Below, in pieces: positions 1 through 6,520 of a stretch of DNA of 7,928 bases (the first letter of the stretch is position 1; each line of letters opens with the position of its first letter). Under the pieces are notes generated by a model. It had not been told where the DNA came from. It saw only the letters and a list, made by a program, of their open reading frames with translations, and ran no database searches. The stretch covers positions 1-7,928 of the forward strand of contig CALIRC010000102.1 of the NCBI GenBank assembly GCA_938044295.1, given 5' to 3'. The position numbers and the translations under genes were made by a program. The DNA comes from Minisyncoccota bacterium (GTDB lineage: Bacteria; Patescibacteriota; Minisyncoccia; Moranbacterales; GCA-2747515).

Positions 1-822
1 GTAATAATCTTTCGTATATCGAGATTCTTCCACACCAACTACGATGACAACACTTCCTCCAGAAAGTTTCATCGCCGTTTCAACGCTATCCGCCATTCGT
101 TCGGAATCTGGATCATTTGCATCAAAAGTAAAATGATCCACCACAACCTCCACAGCAACACGCACATCATCACTTGCAATCATCTGCGCCTTCGCTACAG
201 GCATCATTTTTCCATGAAAACGAACACGAGCGTAACCATCAGAAACAATATGCTTCAAAACATCTTGCATAGATTGTTCTGCGCCAATAGCAACAGGAGA
301 AAGAATTGTTATATCTGTATCATCGGGCGTCTGTGAAAGAGAATCTACTATGTCACGTGCACTTTTACGGTAAAGTGGACGCCCAGTCTCAGGACAGTGA
401 GGCACACCTACAGTTGCAAAAAGAATGCGTAAATAGTCATAAATTTCAGTCATTGTTCCAACAGTAGAGCGAGAAGAGCGACCAATACTTCTTTGATCAA
501 TGGCAATTGCTGGCGAAAGGCCAGAAATTTTATCAACATCAGGACGATTAAGGCTACCAGTAATCATCCGTGCATGCGTTGAGAGACTCTCCATATACCG
601 CCTATTACTTTCAGCATAAATTACATCAAAAGCAAGAGAGCTCTTTCCAGAACCAGAAAGACCGGTAATAACACTCATCGTGTCACGAGGAATGCTAGCA
701 GAGATATTCTTTAGATTGTGAACGCGAGCACCAGAAATCGCTATGACATTATCTGTTTTGTTGCGCGACACCTCTGTTGGCGAAGAATGATCCTTTTGTG
801 AAGAAGAAGTTTTTTTTGGCAT
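1..822 (-). CDS. uvrA: UvrABC excinuclease subunit A, N-terminal part (runs off the left edge)
   Basis: UvrA is the damage-recognition ATPase of nucleotide excision repair and hands damaged DNA to UvrB in the cytoplasm. I translated 274 residues, under a third of a typical UvrA of about 940; the rest lies outside the window. Residues 28-40 carry the family opening (AISGARVHNLKNI), 54-61 the Walker A motif GLSGSGKS, 76-80 YMESL, 101-110 GLSPAIAIDQ, and 119-130 the stretch STVGTMTEIYDY. PHCP at 141-144 marks the entry to the first zinc-region insertion. The ATG at 822 gives a 26-residue Lys/Ser-rich leader before the conserved core. The frame stays open upstream to another ATG at 888, preceded by AAGGA with very short spacing, so a start 22 codons earlier is possible. 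I prefer 822 because UvrA proteins normally start close to the conserved core. It is the last gene of the run, 164 bp after the glutamate dehydrogenase stop. Confidence 0.96.
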   Translation of the reverse strand, partial: MPKKTSSSQKDHSSPTEVSRNKTDNVIAISGARVHNLKNISASIPRDTMSVITGLSGSGKSSLAFDVIYAESNRRYMESLSTHARMITGSLNRPDVDKISGLSPAIAIDQRSIGRSSRSTVGTMTEIYDYLRILFATVGVPHCPETGRPLYRKSARDIVDSLSQTPDDTDITILSPVAIGAEQSMQDVLKHIVSDGYARVRFHGKMMPVAKAQMIASDDVRVAVEVVVDHFTFDANDPDSERMADSVETAMKLSGGSVVIVVGVEESRYTKDYY

Positions 823-986
823 CGCCCAAAATTTATCTGTTTTATGAAGAAGAAAGACGTTTTTACTGATTAATAATGGTACATGCATTTTCCTTGCTTG
901 TAAAGCAGGAAGATCTGAAAAACAGAGGAAAAAACACACAAGAAATATGAATTTTCAGACATAAATGAAGTCGCACTAAGAAATCT
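823..986. other. Intergenic gap between gdhA and uvrA with an 8-bp inverted repeat
   Basis: This gap should contain whatever ends gdhA transcription or starts uvrA. The only symmetry I see is TCTGAAAA at 914-921 facing TTTTCAGA at 952-959 across a 30-nt spacer. The loop is long and no T-run follows on the minus strand, so it is not a convincing intrinsic terminator. The part from 823 to 888 may be coding if uvrA starts at 888. Confidence 0.4.
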
Positions 987-2246
987 TTATCGAGAAGCAG
1001 CTAAGCTTTTTTGCATTCGTAAAAGAGCATGGATAAACGCTCCATCTCGAAAAGATACCTTATACTCTTCACAAAGTGCAGAAATAGCCATATAAGCATC
1101 AGAAATTTGCACACGAAGCTTCTCATTTGTTTCATCTTCACTCCACTGTTCATCATGCATATTTTGATACCATTCATAATACGAAACGATCACGCCACCA
1201 GCATTCGCCAAAACATCAGGGATGACCTGCACTCCTCGTTTCTCTAAGATACGATCTGCTTCTGGAGTCGTCGGACCATTTGCTAACTCTATAATAAGCG
1301 ATGCTTGGATCTCCATTGCATTGTGAACTGTAATCTGATTCTCAACAGCAGCAGGTATCAAAACATCACAGTCCATCGTGATTACATCGCTACTATTACC
1401 AATACGTACACGCTCTTTACAAAGATTTTCAAATGGCGACTCAGCAAACGAACCATGCACTTTCTTCACTTCTTGTGCCTTGTAGGGATCGATACCACAA
1501 TCACCATCACTGATAAGCGACGATCGTGAATCTGAAACTCCAACCACAGTATAACCAGCATCATACACCAGTTGCGCCATATGCATTCCAGCATTTCCAA
1601 AACCTTGAATAGCTACACGCATGTCCGCAGGTTTTTTACCATGCATTTGACGAATTTTTTCTAAAAGATAAAAACCGCCTCGTGAAGTAGATGTTGCGCG
1701 CGCTACGACACCACCATCTGAAACATCTTTTCCAGTAAAGGCAGCGGGTGTTTGTACGCCAGCAATCTGATTATACTCATCAACCATCCAACCCATAACA
1801 CGCGGGTTAGTCGCTACGTCTGGCGCAGGCACATCCTTCTCAGGCCCTATCACATCGTAAAGTGCACGAACCCATGCTCGACTCACACGCTCTAGCTCTG
1901 CAGATGAAAGACTACGAGGATCAACACACACACCCCCCTTACCACCACCCAGAGGCAAACCAACAGCAGCTGTTTTAATCGCCATCCAAAAAGAAAGTGC
2001 TTTTACCTCATCAGCATTAACACTGTCTGCAAAACGAATACCACCTTTATACAAACCAAGGATACTATTAAACTGACTTCGATATCCAACAAAAATCTTT
2101 TCAGAACCATCATCCATAAGCACAGGAAGCGAAACAATGTGCAACTTCTCAGGCTTACGAAGACGAGCATGAAGTTGCGCATCCAGCTGCATAGAACCTG
2201 CAGCCCGATCAAGTTGCGACATAGCATTTTCAAAAGGTGTATTCAT
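987..2246 (-). CDS. gdhA: Glu/Leu/Phe/Val dehydrogenase, most likely glutamate dehydrogenase
   Basis: The product is a 419-residue cytoplasmic enzyme that interconverts glutamate and 2-oxoglutarate plus ammonia with NAD(P). The length is normal for the family. The N-terminal substrate domain has YKGGIRF (Lys67), the MAIKTAAV segment (Lys91) and LPLGGGKGG (Lys103). These three correspond to the substrate and catalytic lysines of clostridial GDH. DVPAPDVATN supplies the catalytic aspartate, Asp143. The Rossmann motif GFGNAG lies at 215-220, followed by PAAVENQI at 298-305 and ANGPTTPEAD at 322-331. Ser355 in GGVIVSYYEW, together with Lys67, matches the pair that binds the glutamate side-chain carboxylate, which favours glutamate over leucine or phenylalanine. 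The usual QHN before the first lysine motif reads QFN here. I chose the ATG at 2246 because the longer frame to 2441 adds 65 low-complexity residues and overlaps the upstream gene by 98 bp. No Shine-Dalgarno precedes it. The start lies 97 bp after the rpe-like stop. Confidence 0.95.
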   Translation of the reverse strand: MNTPFENAMSQLDRAAGSMQLDAQLHARLRKPEKLHIVSLPVLMDDGSEKIFVGYRSQFNSILGLYKGGIRFADSVNADEVKALSFWMAIKTAAVGLPLGGGKGGVCVDPRSLSSAELERVSRAWVRALYDVIGPEKDVPAPDVATNPRVMGWMVDEYNQIAGVQTPAAFTGKDVSDGGVVARATSTSRGGFYLLEKIRQMHGKKPADMRVAIQGFGNAGMHMAQLVYDAGYTVVGVSDSRSSLISDGDCGIDPYKAQEVKKVHGSFAESPFENLCKERVRIGNSSDVITMDCDVLIPAAVENQITVHNAMEIQASLIIELANGPTTPEADRILEKRGVQVIPDVLANAGGVIVSYYEWYQNMHDEQWSEDETNEKLRVQISDAYMAISALCEEYKVSFRDGAFIHALLRMQKSLAASR

Positions 2247-2343
2247 TATAATAATTTTAAATTTTTTATCAATACATTCACTACAAAAGAGTAAACAAAA
2301 AATCAAACAATTGCAAACGATGCAAAAGCAAAAAATTTCTCTA

Positions 2344-2985
2344 CTATCCCTCAGCTTCTTCAATTGCAATAGCAAGTGTCTGAATAGCTTCAATAGGATC
2401 TTGAGCATGTGAAATCGCACTACCCACACCTGCAGCGTCAATTTGTTTTTCTGCGACTTTTTTCACTGTTTTCAGATTTACACCACCATCAACACTCACC
2501 CAAATCTCTGTACGACGATCACGTACAAATGGCACCTTCGTAAGCATATCTTCCAAAAAAACTGCCCCTTGCTGTCCTGGCTCAACCGTCATAATCTGTA
2601 CAGCATCTATTTCATCTATATAAGTATAGATCTCTTCTGGATGCGTCTGTGGAGCAAGTGAGATACCCTTTGTAAAACCATAAGGATCCATTGCGCGAAG
2701 TACTGCACTTGGACTCTCCACGGCTGAAAAAGAAAAATACACACGACTAGCGCCAATAGCATCGCACGCCTCAAAATACTGCACAGGATCTTCTACCATC
2801 AAATGCACTTCCACATCAAAATCATCCACTTCTCCAACCAAATCATAGAGATCAAATGTTGTAGTATTTGTCATGGTAGAATCCATCACATCGATCTGCA
2901 CCCAAGGCACAACACCACGGAGCACTGCAAGCTGCAAAATTGCATCCTCACTTTTTTCTGTAAGAATTGCAGGAATAATTAACAT
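2344..2985 (-). CDS. Ribulose-phosphate 3-epimerase family protein (Rpe-like, divergent)
   Basis: This 213-residue TIM-barrel protein has the order and spacing of ribulose-5-phosphate 3-epimerase, the pentose-phosphate enzyme that converts ribulose-5-phosphate to xylulose-5-phosphate. Matching segments are QIDVMDS at 30-36, VHLMVEDP at 60-67, SLAPQTHPEEI at 109-119, MTVEPGQQG at 132-140, VDGGVN at 165-170 and GVGSAIS at 186-192. Of the four metal ligands of standard Rpe (His, Asp, His, Asp), three are kept as Asp32, His61 and Asp166. The first His is Gln30. The usual His in the FHPEAS segment is also lost (residues 84-88 read FSFSA), and the phosphate loop GFGG has become GQQG. It may be an epimerase with altered metal binding or a relative acting on another sugar phosphate. 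The ATG at 2985 has no Shine-Dalgarno, and the gene ends with two TAG codons in a row. A conserved intergenic element lies 36 bp upstream. Confidence 0.88.
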   Translation of the reverse strand: MLIIPAILTEKSEDAILQLAVLRGVVPWVQIDVMDSTMTNTTTFDLYDLVGEVDDFDVEVHLMVEDPVQYFEACDAIGASRVYFSFSAVESPSAVLRAMDPYGFTKGISLAPQTHPEEIYTYIDEIDAVQIMTVEPGQQGAVFLEDMLTKVPFVRDRRTEIWVSVDGGVNLKTVKKVAEKQIDAAGVGSAISHAQDPIEAIQTLAIAIEEAEG

Positions 2986-3021
2986 TATTTTTACTTAGAA
3001 ATAAATTACTGAGAAGTAAGA

Positions 3022-3095
3022 AATCAAGGCTTTTTACGCCATAGCCTACTTATGGTGAATGAAAAACGTAGATTTTAACGACAAAGCACACCAAG
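3022..3095. repeat. Intergenic conserved element, copy A
   Basis: This 74-bp non-coding stretch matches 5806-5881 at 65 of 74 aligned positions, with one 2-bp gap and eight of the nine differences being transitions. At its centre CCATA (3039-3043) faces TATGG (3051-3055) across a 7-nt loop, and on plus-strand RNA the stem extends to CGCCATA/TATGGTG. The best-kept part is the right flank, 3071-3095, where 24 of 25 bases agree with copy B. It lies between the oxidoreductase stop and the rpe-like start. The outer left arm that makes copy B a long palindrome is degraded here. It may be a dispersed palindromic repeat or a regulatory leader. Confidence 0.88.
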
Positions 3096-3125
3096 CCCGG
3101 CAGTCCTAAGAAGAAAAAATCATGT

Positions 3126-4565
3126 CTAACCTCGACCACGCAGTCCAAAAATCCTTTGCACCCATTTTTTCTTTTTCTTAGTATACCCCAGAGCGCGAAA
3201 CTGGTCACTGCAGTGCCGAAGCCCATATCCATATGTCGGATATACATGAATCGTATCAGAGAGTTCTGTAACAGAGATACGATTTTGCATCGCCAGAGCA
3301 ATTTCATTGATCATTTCACCTGCAGGACCCCCGACAATCGTTGCACCAACAATCATACCGCTCGAATCTGTAATAATACGAATAAAACCGTCTTCTTGCA
3401 CGTCTGTAATAGCACGATCAACATGATCGTATGTCTTTTCTAGTACATGATGTACCGATGCATCATATTCTGGTGAAAGCGTATTAATACCTATAGAAGC
3501 TACCACAGGCGCAGTAAACGTCGCACGAGGAATCACCTCACTCATTTTAGCAGGTACTTTAAAAATCATATTTGTAAGAGCAATTTTAGCCATGTGATTA
3601 GCATAGTGTGTAAACTTCCAACGCGTTGCAATGTCACCAACAGCGTAAATATGCGGCACATTTGTCTGAGTCTTAGCGTTGACTAAAATACCCCTACGAA
3701 CATCAAAATGTACACCTGCGCGATCAAGTCCAAGTTTTTCCACATTTGGTTGACGACCTATAGCTACAAGAATTTCATCTGCTACAATCTCCGTCTTTTC
3801 TCCTGTTTTCTTGCAAGTAACAATAACATTTTTTTTACCAGCAGACACAGAAACTGATTGCACATCTTTTTCGTAGTAAAGTGCAACAGAGTCATCCAAA
3901 AGAGACTGTTCGACAATTTTACCAGCTTCTACTTCATCATGTCCCAACACCACAGCATCACGCGTCACAATACTGACATCAACACCCAAACGTGCAAATG
4001 CCTGACCCAATTCACACCCAATCGGTCCACTACCGATAATGGTGAGTGATGCAAAGTCATCGGCATCAAAAATCGTACGATTAGTCTTTGGTTCAACATC
4101 AGCTAATCCATCAATTGGCAACAATGCTGGGCGCGCTCCTGCAGCAATAACAATCTTCTTACCAGAAATTTTTTTGTCATCAACAGCAACGGTATGCGAA
4201 TCAACAAAAGTAGCAAATCCCATAAGGATATCAACACCTTGCCGTCGAATATCATCAGGATTCTCAAAGCGTGATTCTATATCCGCAACAACACTACGCA
4301 CATGTGAAAGAACACCGTGCACATCATCTTGAGATGCTAAATGTGCGGACTCCAAACCTACGTGCACACGCTCATTCTGGGCATGTGCGACATGTGCTGC
4401 ACGGATAAGGGCTTTCGACGGCACACATCCGTAGTGCGTACAGTCACCGCCTAACTTCTCCCCCTCTATAAGCAACACACTAGCACCAATACCTGCACCA
4501 CCAATAGCCGCAGTCAGACCACCACCACCTGCTCCAATAACAATAATATCGTAATCGTACTTCAT
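3126..4565 (-). CDS. Mercuric-reductase-like FAD-dependent pyridine nucleotide-disulfide oxidoreductase
   Basis: This 479-residue flavoprotein has the full layout of the lipoamide dehydrogenase, glutathione reductase and mercuric reductase family. The FAD-binding GAGGGG is at 11-16. The redox disulfide is Cys42 and Cys47 in GGDCTHYGCVPSK. The NAD(P) motif GSGPIGCELG is at 178-187, and the second FAD motif YAVGD at 307-311. The dimerization domain runs from about 345. TRD at 201-203, where NADH enzymes usually carry an acidic residue, hints at NADPH. The usual C-terminal HPTxxE dyad reads YPTYGY (Tyr442, Tyr447), so it is unlikely to be lipoamide dehydrogenase or glutathione reductase. MerA also has Tyr near this place, but I see neither the N-terminal mercury-binding domain nor a C-terminal Cys pair. 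The tail, 463-479, is very basic. It follows the TVP38 gene by 54 bp, a known pairing. The substrate is unknown. No Shine-Dalgarno precedes the ATG. Confidence 0.92.
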   Translation of the reverse strand: MKYDYDIIVIGAGGGGLTAAIGGAGIGASVLLIEGEKLGGDCTHYGCVPSKALIRAAHVAHAQNERVHVGLESAHLASQDDVHGVLSHVRSVVADIESRFENPDDIRRQGVDILMGFATFVDSHTVAVDDKKISGKKIVIAAGARPALLPIDGLADVEPKTNRTIFDADDFASLTIIGSGPIGCELGQAFARLGVDVSIVTRDAVVLGHDEVEAGKIVEQSLLDDSVALYYEKDVQSVSVSAGKKNVIVTCKKTGEKTEIVADEILVAIGRQPNVEKLGLDRAGVHFDVRRGILVNAKTQTNVPHIYAVGDIATRWKFTHYANHMAKIALTNMIFKVPAKMSEVIPRATFTAPVVASIGINTLSPEYDASVHHVLEKTYDHVDRAITDVQEDGFIRIITDSSGMIVGATIVGGPAGEMINEIALAMQNRISVTELSDTIHVYPTYGYGLRHCSDQFRALGYTKKKKKWVQRIFGLRGRG

Positions 4566-4619
4566 AAACTATCTAAAAATTTAATATGAACACTACAATG
4601 AAAATCCAATGAAACACTA

Positions 4620-5300
4620 TTACGATCCTTTCTCCTTAATCGCTTGCAACTCTTTTCCAAGTTTCGTACGAGTTTTTAGAAAGTAAGCAACAACTAAACC
4701 AAAAGCAAAAAATAACACAAAAAGAGGAAGTGTACTACGCCAATTTGCAAAAGCACCGCCTAAAAAAATAAATGCTGCCAATCCAGGAATAATACCAAGT
4801 GCTGTACCAAGTGCAAAATCCCGTTGACGCATATTATACGCCCCACAGACATACCCTACCATATCGAAAGGAAAAAAGAGGAGACGCATCATAAACACAA
4901 TAATAAAACCATTCCCTCGCACCATATCTTGCGTAGGAAAATACTTTAGCTTTACTCCTGTTCGCTTAATGACATCCTTACCAAAATACCGTCCTACCAC
5001 AAAAGAAAGATTTGCGCCAAGATTTTCAGCGATATACGTATAAAGAAACGCTTTCTCCACACCAAAAATAATACTCGAAGCAATTGTAAATACAGTTGCC
5101 GAAAACATTGTAAGAGAACGAAATGTATTAAGCGTGATATAGACAATTGGTCCCCACACACCAAATTGTGCAATCCATACACGTATGGCTTCTGGTAATT
5201 CTGTCACTGTCACACCACTGCGAAAATAAAAAGCAAAAACACTACCTACAAGAACCACCCACACAAGAAAAAAGAAAGTTTTTAATTTTTTATTTTCCAT
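4620..5300 (-). CDS. TVP38/TMEM64 family membrane protein (VTT/SNARE-associated domain)
   Basis: This is a 226-residue integral membrane protein. Hydrophobic segments lie at about 8-26, 50-80, 84-102, 131-153, 162-183 and 190-208. The VTT core includes GRYFG at 103-107, the segment from Arg139 through FFPFDMVGYVCG to 153, and GTALGIIPG at 165-173 followed by FLGG. This matches the family pattern of Arg, a proline-rich turn, a Gly-rich helix and G-x-x-x-G-x-x-PG. Relatives such as DedA and TMEM41B/VMP1 act in lipid scrambling or envelope homeostasis; the substrate here is unknown. I chose the ATG at 5300 (MENKKLK, then a membrane segment) because the longer frame to 5378 extends 26 residues into rpiB with no membrane-protein character. 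It overlaps the rpiB stop by 11 bp, which suggests translational coupling. It precedes the FAD oxidoreductase, with which this family is often paired or fused. Confidence 0.91.
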   Translation of the reverse strand: MENKKLKTFFFLVWVVLVGSVFAFYFRSGVTVTELPEAIRVWIAQFGVWGPIVYITLNTFRSLTMFSATVFTIASSIIFGVEKAFLYTYIAENLGANLSFVVGRYFGKDVIKRTGVKLKYFPTQDMVRGNGFIIVFMMRLLFFPFDMVGYVCGAYNMRQRDFALGTALGIIPGLAAFIFLGGAFANWRSTLPLFVLFFAFGLVVAYFLKTRTKLGKELQAIKEKGS

Positions 5301-5757
5301 CACTATGAAGTTTAACCTTTTTAATACGCCGCGCATACCTTGCATCCGACAAAAAAGATGTTTCCAAAAAAAGAACAATAGCTCGCTTCGCTTCAGTCAA
5401 AGAAAGAAAACGTGCGCCAAGTGAAAGGATATTTGCATCATTGTGTTGACGAGCAAGGCGGACAATTTCATAATCACCACCATAAAAAACAGCAGCACGC
5501 ACGCCTTTGAGGCGATTAGCTGCAATAGCCTCACCTTGCCCTGATCCTCCAAGAACGATACCAGTACTAGGACATTCAGACACATCCATCTCCGACACCT
5601 GTTCCGCCACAGGAAAAATAAAATCTGGATAATCATCATCCGCATCATTCAAATGCGCACCAAAATCGACAATATCATGACCATTTTCTTCAAGCCACGA
5701 CTTAAGTGACTCTTTAAGTTCAAACCCAGCATGATCAGATCCAATATATATTTTCAT
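5290..5757 (-). CDS. rpiB: Ribose-5-phosphate isomerase B (RpiB/LacA/LacB family)
   Basis: This 155-residue cytoplasmic enzyme interconverts ribose-5-phosphate and ribulose-5-phosphate in the non-oxidative pentose-phosphate pathway. The start GSDHAGFELKE (6-16) is diagnostic and provides Asp8 and His9. DDYPDF at 41-46, GIVLGGSGQGEAIAANR at 66-82 and RQHNDANILSLGAR at 103-116 follow in the expected order. E. coli RpiB has a catalytic Cys in its CGTGIG loop. Here the loop reads GGSGQGE, as in the mycobacterial enzyme, where the nearby Glu75 serves as base; the matching residue is Glu76. It is the first gene after the 183-bp gap and overlaps the TVP38 gene. It has the clearest ribosome binding site in the window. 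Together with the rpe-like gene it supplies two linked sugar-phosphate steps. A LacAB-type sugar isomerase is less likely because of the Glu-type loop. Confidence 0.95.
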   Translation of the reverse strand: MKIYIGSDHAGFELKESLKSWLEENGHDIVDFGAHLNDADDDYPDFIFPVAEQVSEMDVSECPSTGIVLGGSGQGEAIAANRLKGVRAAVFYGGDYEIVRLARQHNDANILSLGARFLSLTEAKRAIVLFLETSFLSDARYARRIKKVKLHSDGK

Positions 5758-5764
5758 ATTTTTT

Positions 5765-5768
5765 TCCT
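5765..5768 (-). promoter_or_regulatory. Shine-Dalgarno of rpiB
   Basis: AGGA on the minus strand lies 7 nt before the rpiB ATG in an A-rich context. It is the only well-spaced Shine-Dalgarno in the window and supports the start at 5757. Confidence 0.65.
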
Positions 5769-5771
5769 ATT

Positions 5772-5892
5772 GAGGACTTACGTACTTAAGTGTATTTTGA
5801 GGCAAAATCGAGGCTTTTCACGATCCATAGTCTACCTATGGTGAGTAAAAAACAGAGATTTTAACGACAAAGTACACCAAGTGCGCAAGCTC
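5772..5892. other. 121-bp imperfect palindrome between the thioredoxin-like gene and rpiB
   Basis: The whole stretch is symmetric about the loop TCTAC at 5831-5835. From the centre outward, CCATAG (5825-5830) pairs with CTATGG (5836-5841). TTTT at 5815-5818 faces AAAA on the right arm, and AAAATC (5804-5809) faces GATTTT (5857-5862). GTGTATTTTG (5790-5799) faces CAAAGTACAC (5868-5877). CTTACG (5777-5782) roughly faces CGCAAG (5884-5889), and GAG (5772-5774) faces CTC at the right end. Several small mismatches and bulges interrupt the arms. RNA from either strand could fold into one long hairpin. It occupies most of the 183-bp gap and ends just upstream of the rpiB ribosome binding site. No T-run follows as in an intrinsic terminator. 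Confidence 0.8.
5806..5881. repeat. Intergenic conserved element, copy B
   Basis: This is the 76-bp second copy of the element at 3022-3095 and forms the core of the larger palindrome. It carries a perfect 6-bp stem, CCATAG/CTATGG, around a 5-nt loop. The flank GATTTTAACGACAAAG (5857-5872) is identical to copy A. It starts 48 bp upstream of the rpiB ATG, similar to the 36 bp in copy A, and in the same orientation relative to the downstream gene. Confidence 0.88.
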
Positions 5893-5922
5893 TACTATTA
5901 ATTGTTGAGAACCATTTCTACA

Positions 5923-5938
5923 TGTACATCATTGTACA
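5923..5938. other. Small hairpin just after the thioredoxin-like gene
   Basis: TGTACA at 5923-5928 and again at 5933-5938 is self-complementary and gives a 6-bp stem with a 4-nt loop. It begins 2 nt past the stop codon at 5941-5943. There is no T-run behind it, so it may be a 3'-end stabilizer or chance rather than an intrinsic terminator. Confidence 0.4.
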
Positions 5939-5940
5939 GT

Positions 5941-6504
5941 TTACTCACGCAAAAGCTTTCCTACCCATGCATCCATCTCTGCATACTTTCCCTCGCCAAA
6001 ATGTGTATAGCGAATACGACCAGTTTTATCGATCAAATAATGCGCAGGCCAGTAACGATTATTGTAATTATGCCACGTCAGAAAATCATTATCTAGTGCA
6101 ATTGGGTACGTAAGATGATATTTCTTTGCAGCAGCCTGTACGTTTTCAAACTTTCGTTCATACGAAAACTCCGGCGCATGCAAACCAAGTACTGTAAAGC
6201 CATCATCCGCATACTTTTCATACAATGCCTGCACATGCGGCAATGTACGAATACAATTTATGCAAGAATATGTCCAAAAATCAATCAAAACAACCTGACC
6301 ATGCAAATCATCGAGCGAATCAATGGGTTCACTATTAATCCAATTTTTCAAACCAGCGAGTGCAGGCGCTACAGGATATTGCGCAACAGCCTCAAACGTT
6401 GGCTGCTCAACCATTTCTATCGCTGGCATTGTTTCAGCTGCTGGAGAAATCTGATACTCTTTCGGTGCAAAAAAACCAAGAAAAAAAGAAAAAAGTGCTT
6501 CCAT
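5941..6504 (-). CDS. Thioredoxin-like protein resembling the DipZ C-terminal redox domain
   Basis: This is a 187-residue thioredoxin-fold protein. The domain runs from about 60 to 187. Its active site is WTYSCINC (77-84, Cys81 and Cys84), followed by RTLPHV, GLHAPEFSYE (107-116), DNDFLTWHNY (138-147) and the cis-Pro segment YWPAHYLID (151-159, Pro153). HFGEGKY lies at 168-174. The CINC active site with APEFSYE and HFGEG is typical of the domain that follows CcdA in DipZ proteins; here it stands alone. The start, MEALFSFFLGFF, is a short hydrophobic stretch without the usual basic residues, so export is likely but not certain. A flexible stretch of about 45 residues links it to the domain. No alternative ATG lies upstream in frame, and there is no Shine-Dalgarno. 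It follows the TlpA-like gene by 16 bp. It probably acts on thiols or disulfides outside the membrane, but its partner is unknown. Confidence 0.91.
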   Translation of the reverse strand: MEALFSFFLGFFAPKEYQISPAAETMPAIEMVEQPTFEAVAQYPVAPALAGLKNWINSEPIDSLDDLHGQVVLIDFWTYSCINCIRTLPHVQALYEKYADDGFTVLGLHAPEFSYERKFENVQAAAKKYHLTYPIALDNDFLTWHNYNNRYWPAHYLIDKTGRIRYTHFGEGKYAEMDAWVGKLLRE

Positions 6505-6520
6505 TGCGTCAAATAATAAA

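Noticed and set aside
914..959. Inverted repeat as an intrinsic terminator of gdhA
   Set aside because: The loop is 30 nt and no T-run follows the stem on the minus strand.
2247..2441. A 65-residue N-terminal extension of glutamate dehydrogenase
   Set aside because: It is low-complexity, resembles no GDH and overlaps the rpe-like gene; the ATG at 2246 gives the normal family length.
3050..3307. Open frame crossing the intergenic element
   Set aside because: It is out of frame within the oxidoreductase gene, has no recognisable domain and begins outside the conserved repeat logic.
5301..5378. A 26-residue N-terminal extension of the TVP38 protein
   Set aside because: It lies inside rpiB in another frame, and the ATG at 5300 leads straight into a typical membrane-protein start.
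3022..5881. Two repeat copies as a possible CRISPR array
   Set aside because: Only two copies 2.8 kb apart with genes between them, and no spacer-repeat periodicity.
6115..6516. Plus-strand open frame of 133 codons opposite the DipZ-like gene
   Set aside because: The minus-strand protein has clear thioredoxin motifs; the plus frame has biased, patternless content and no family match.
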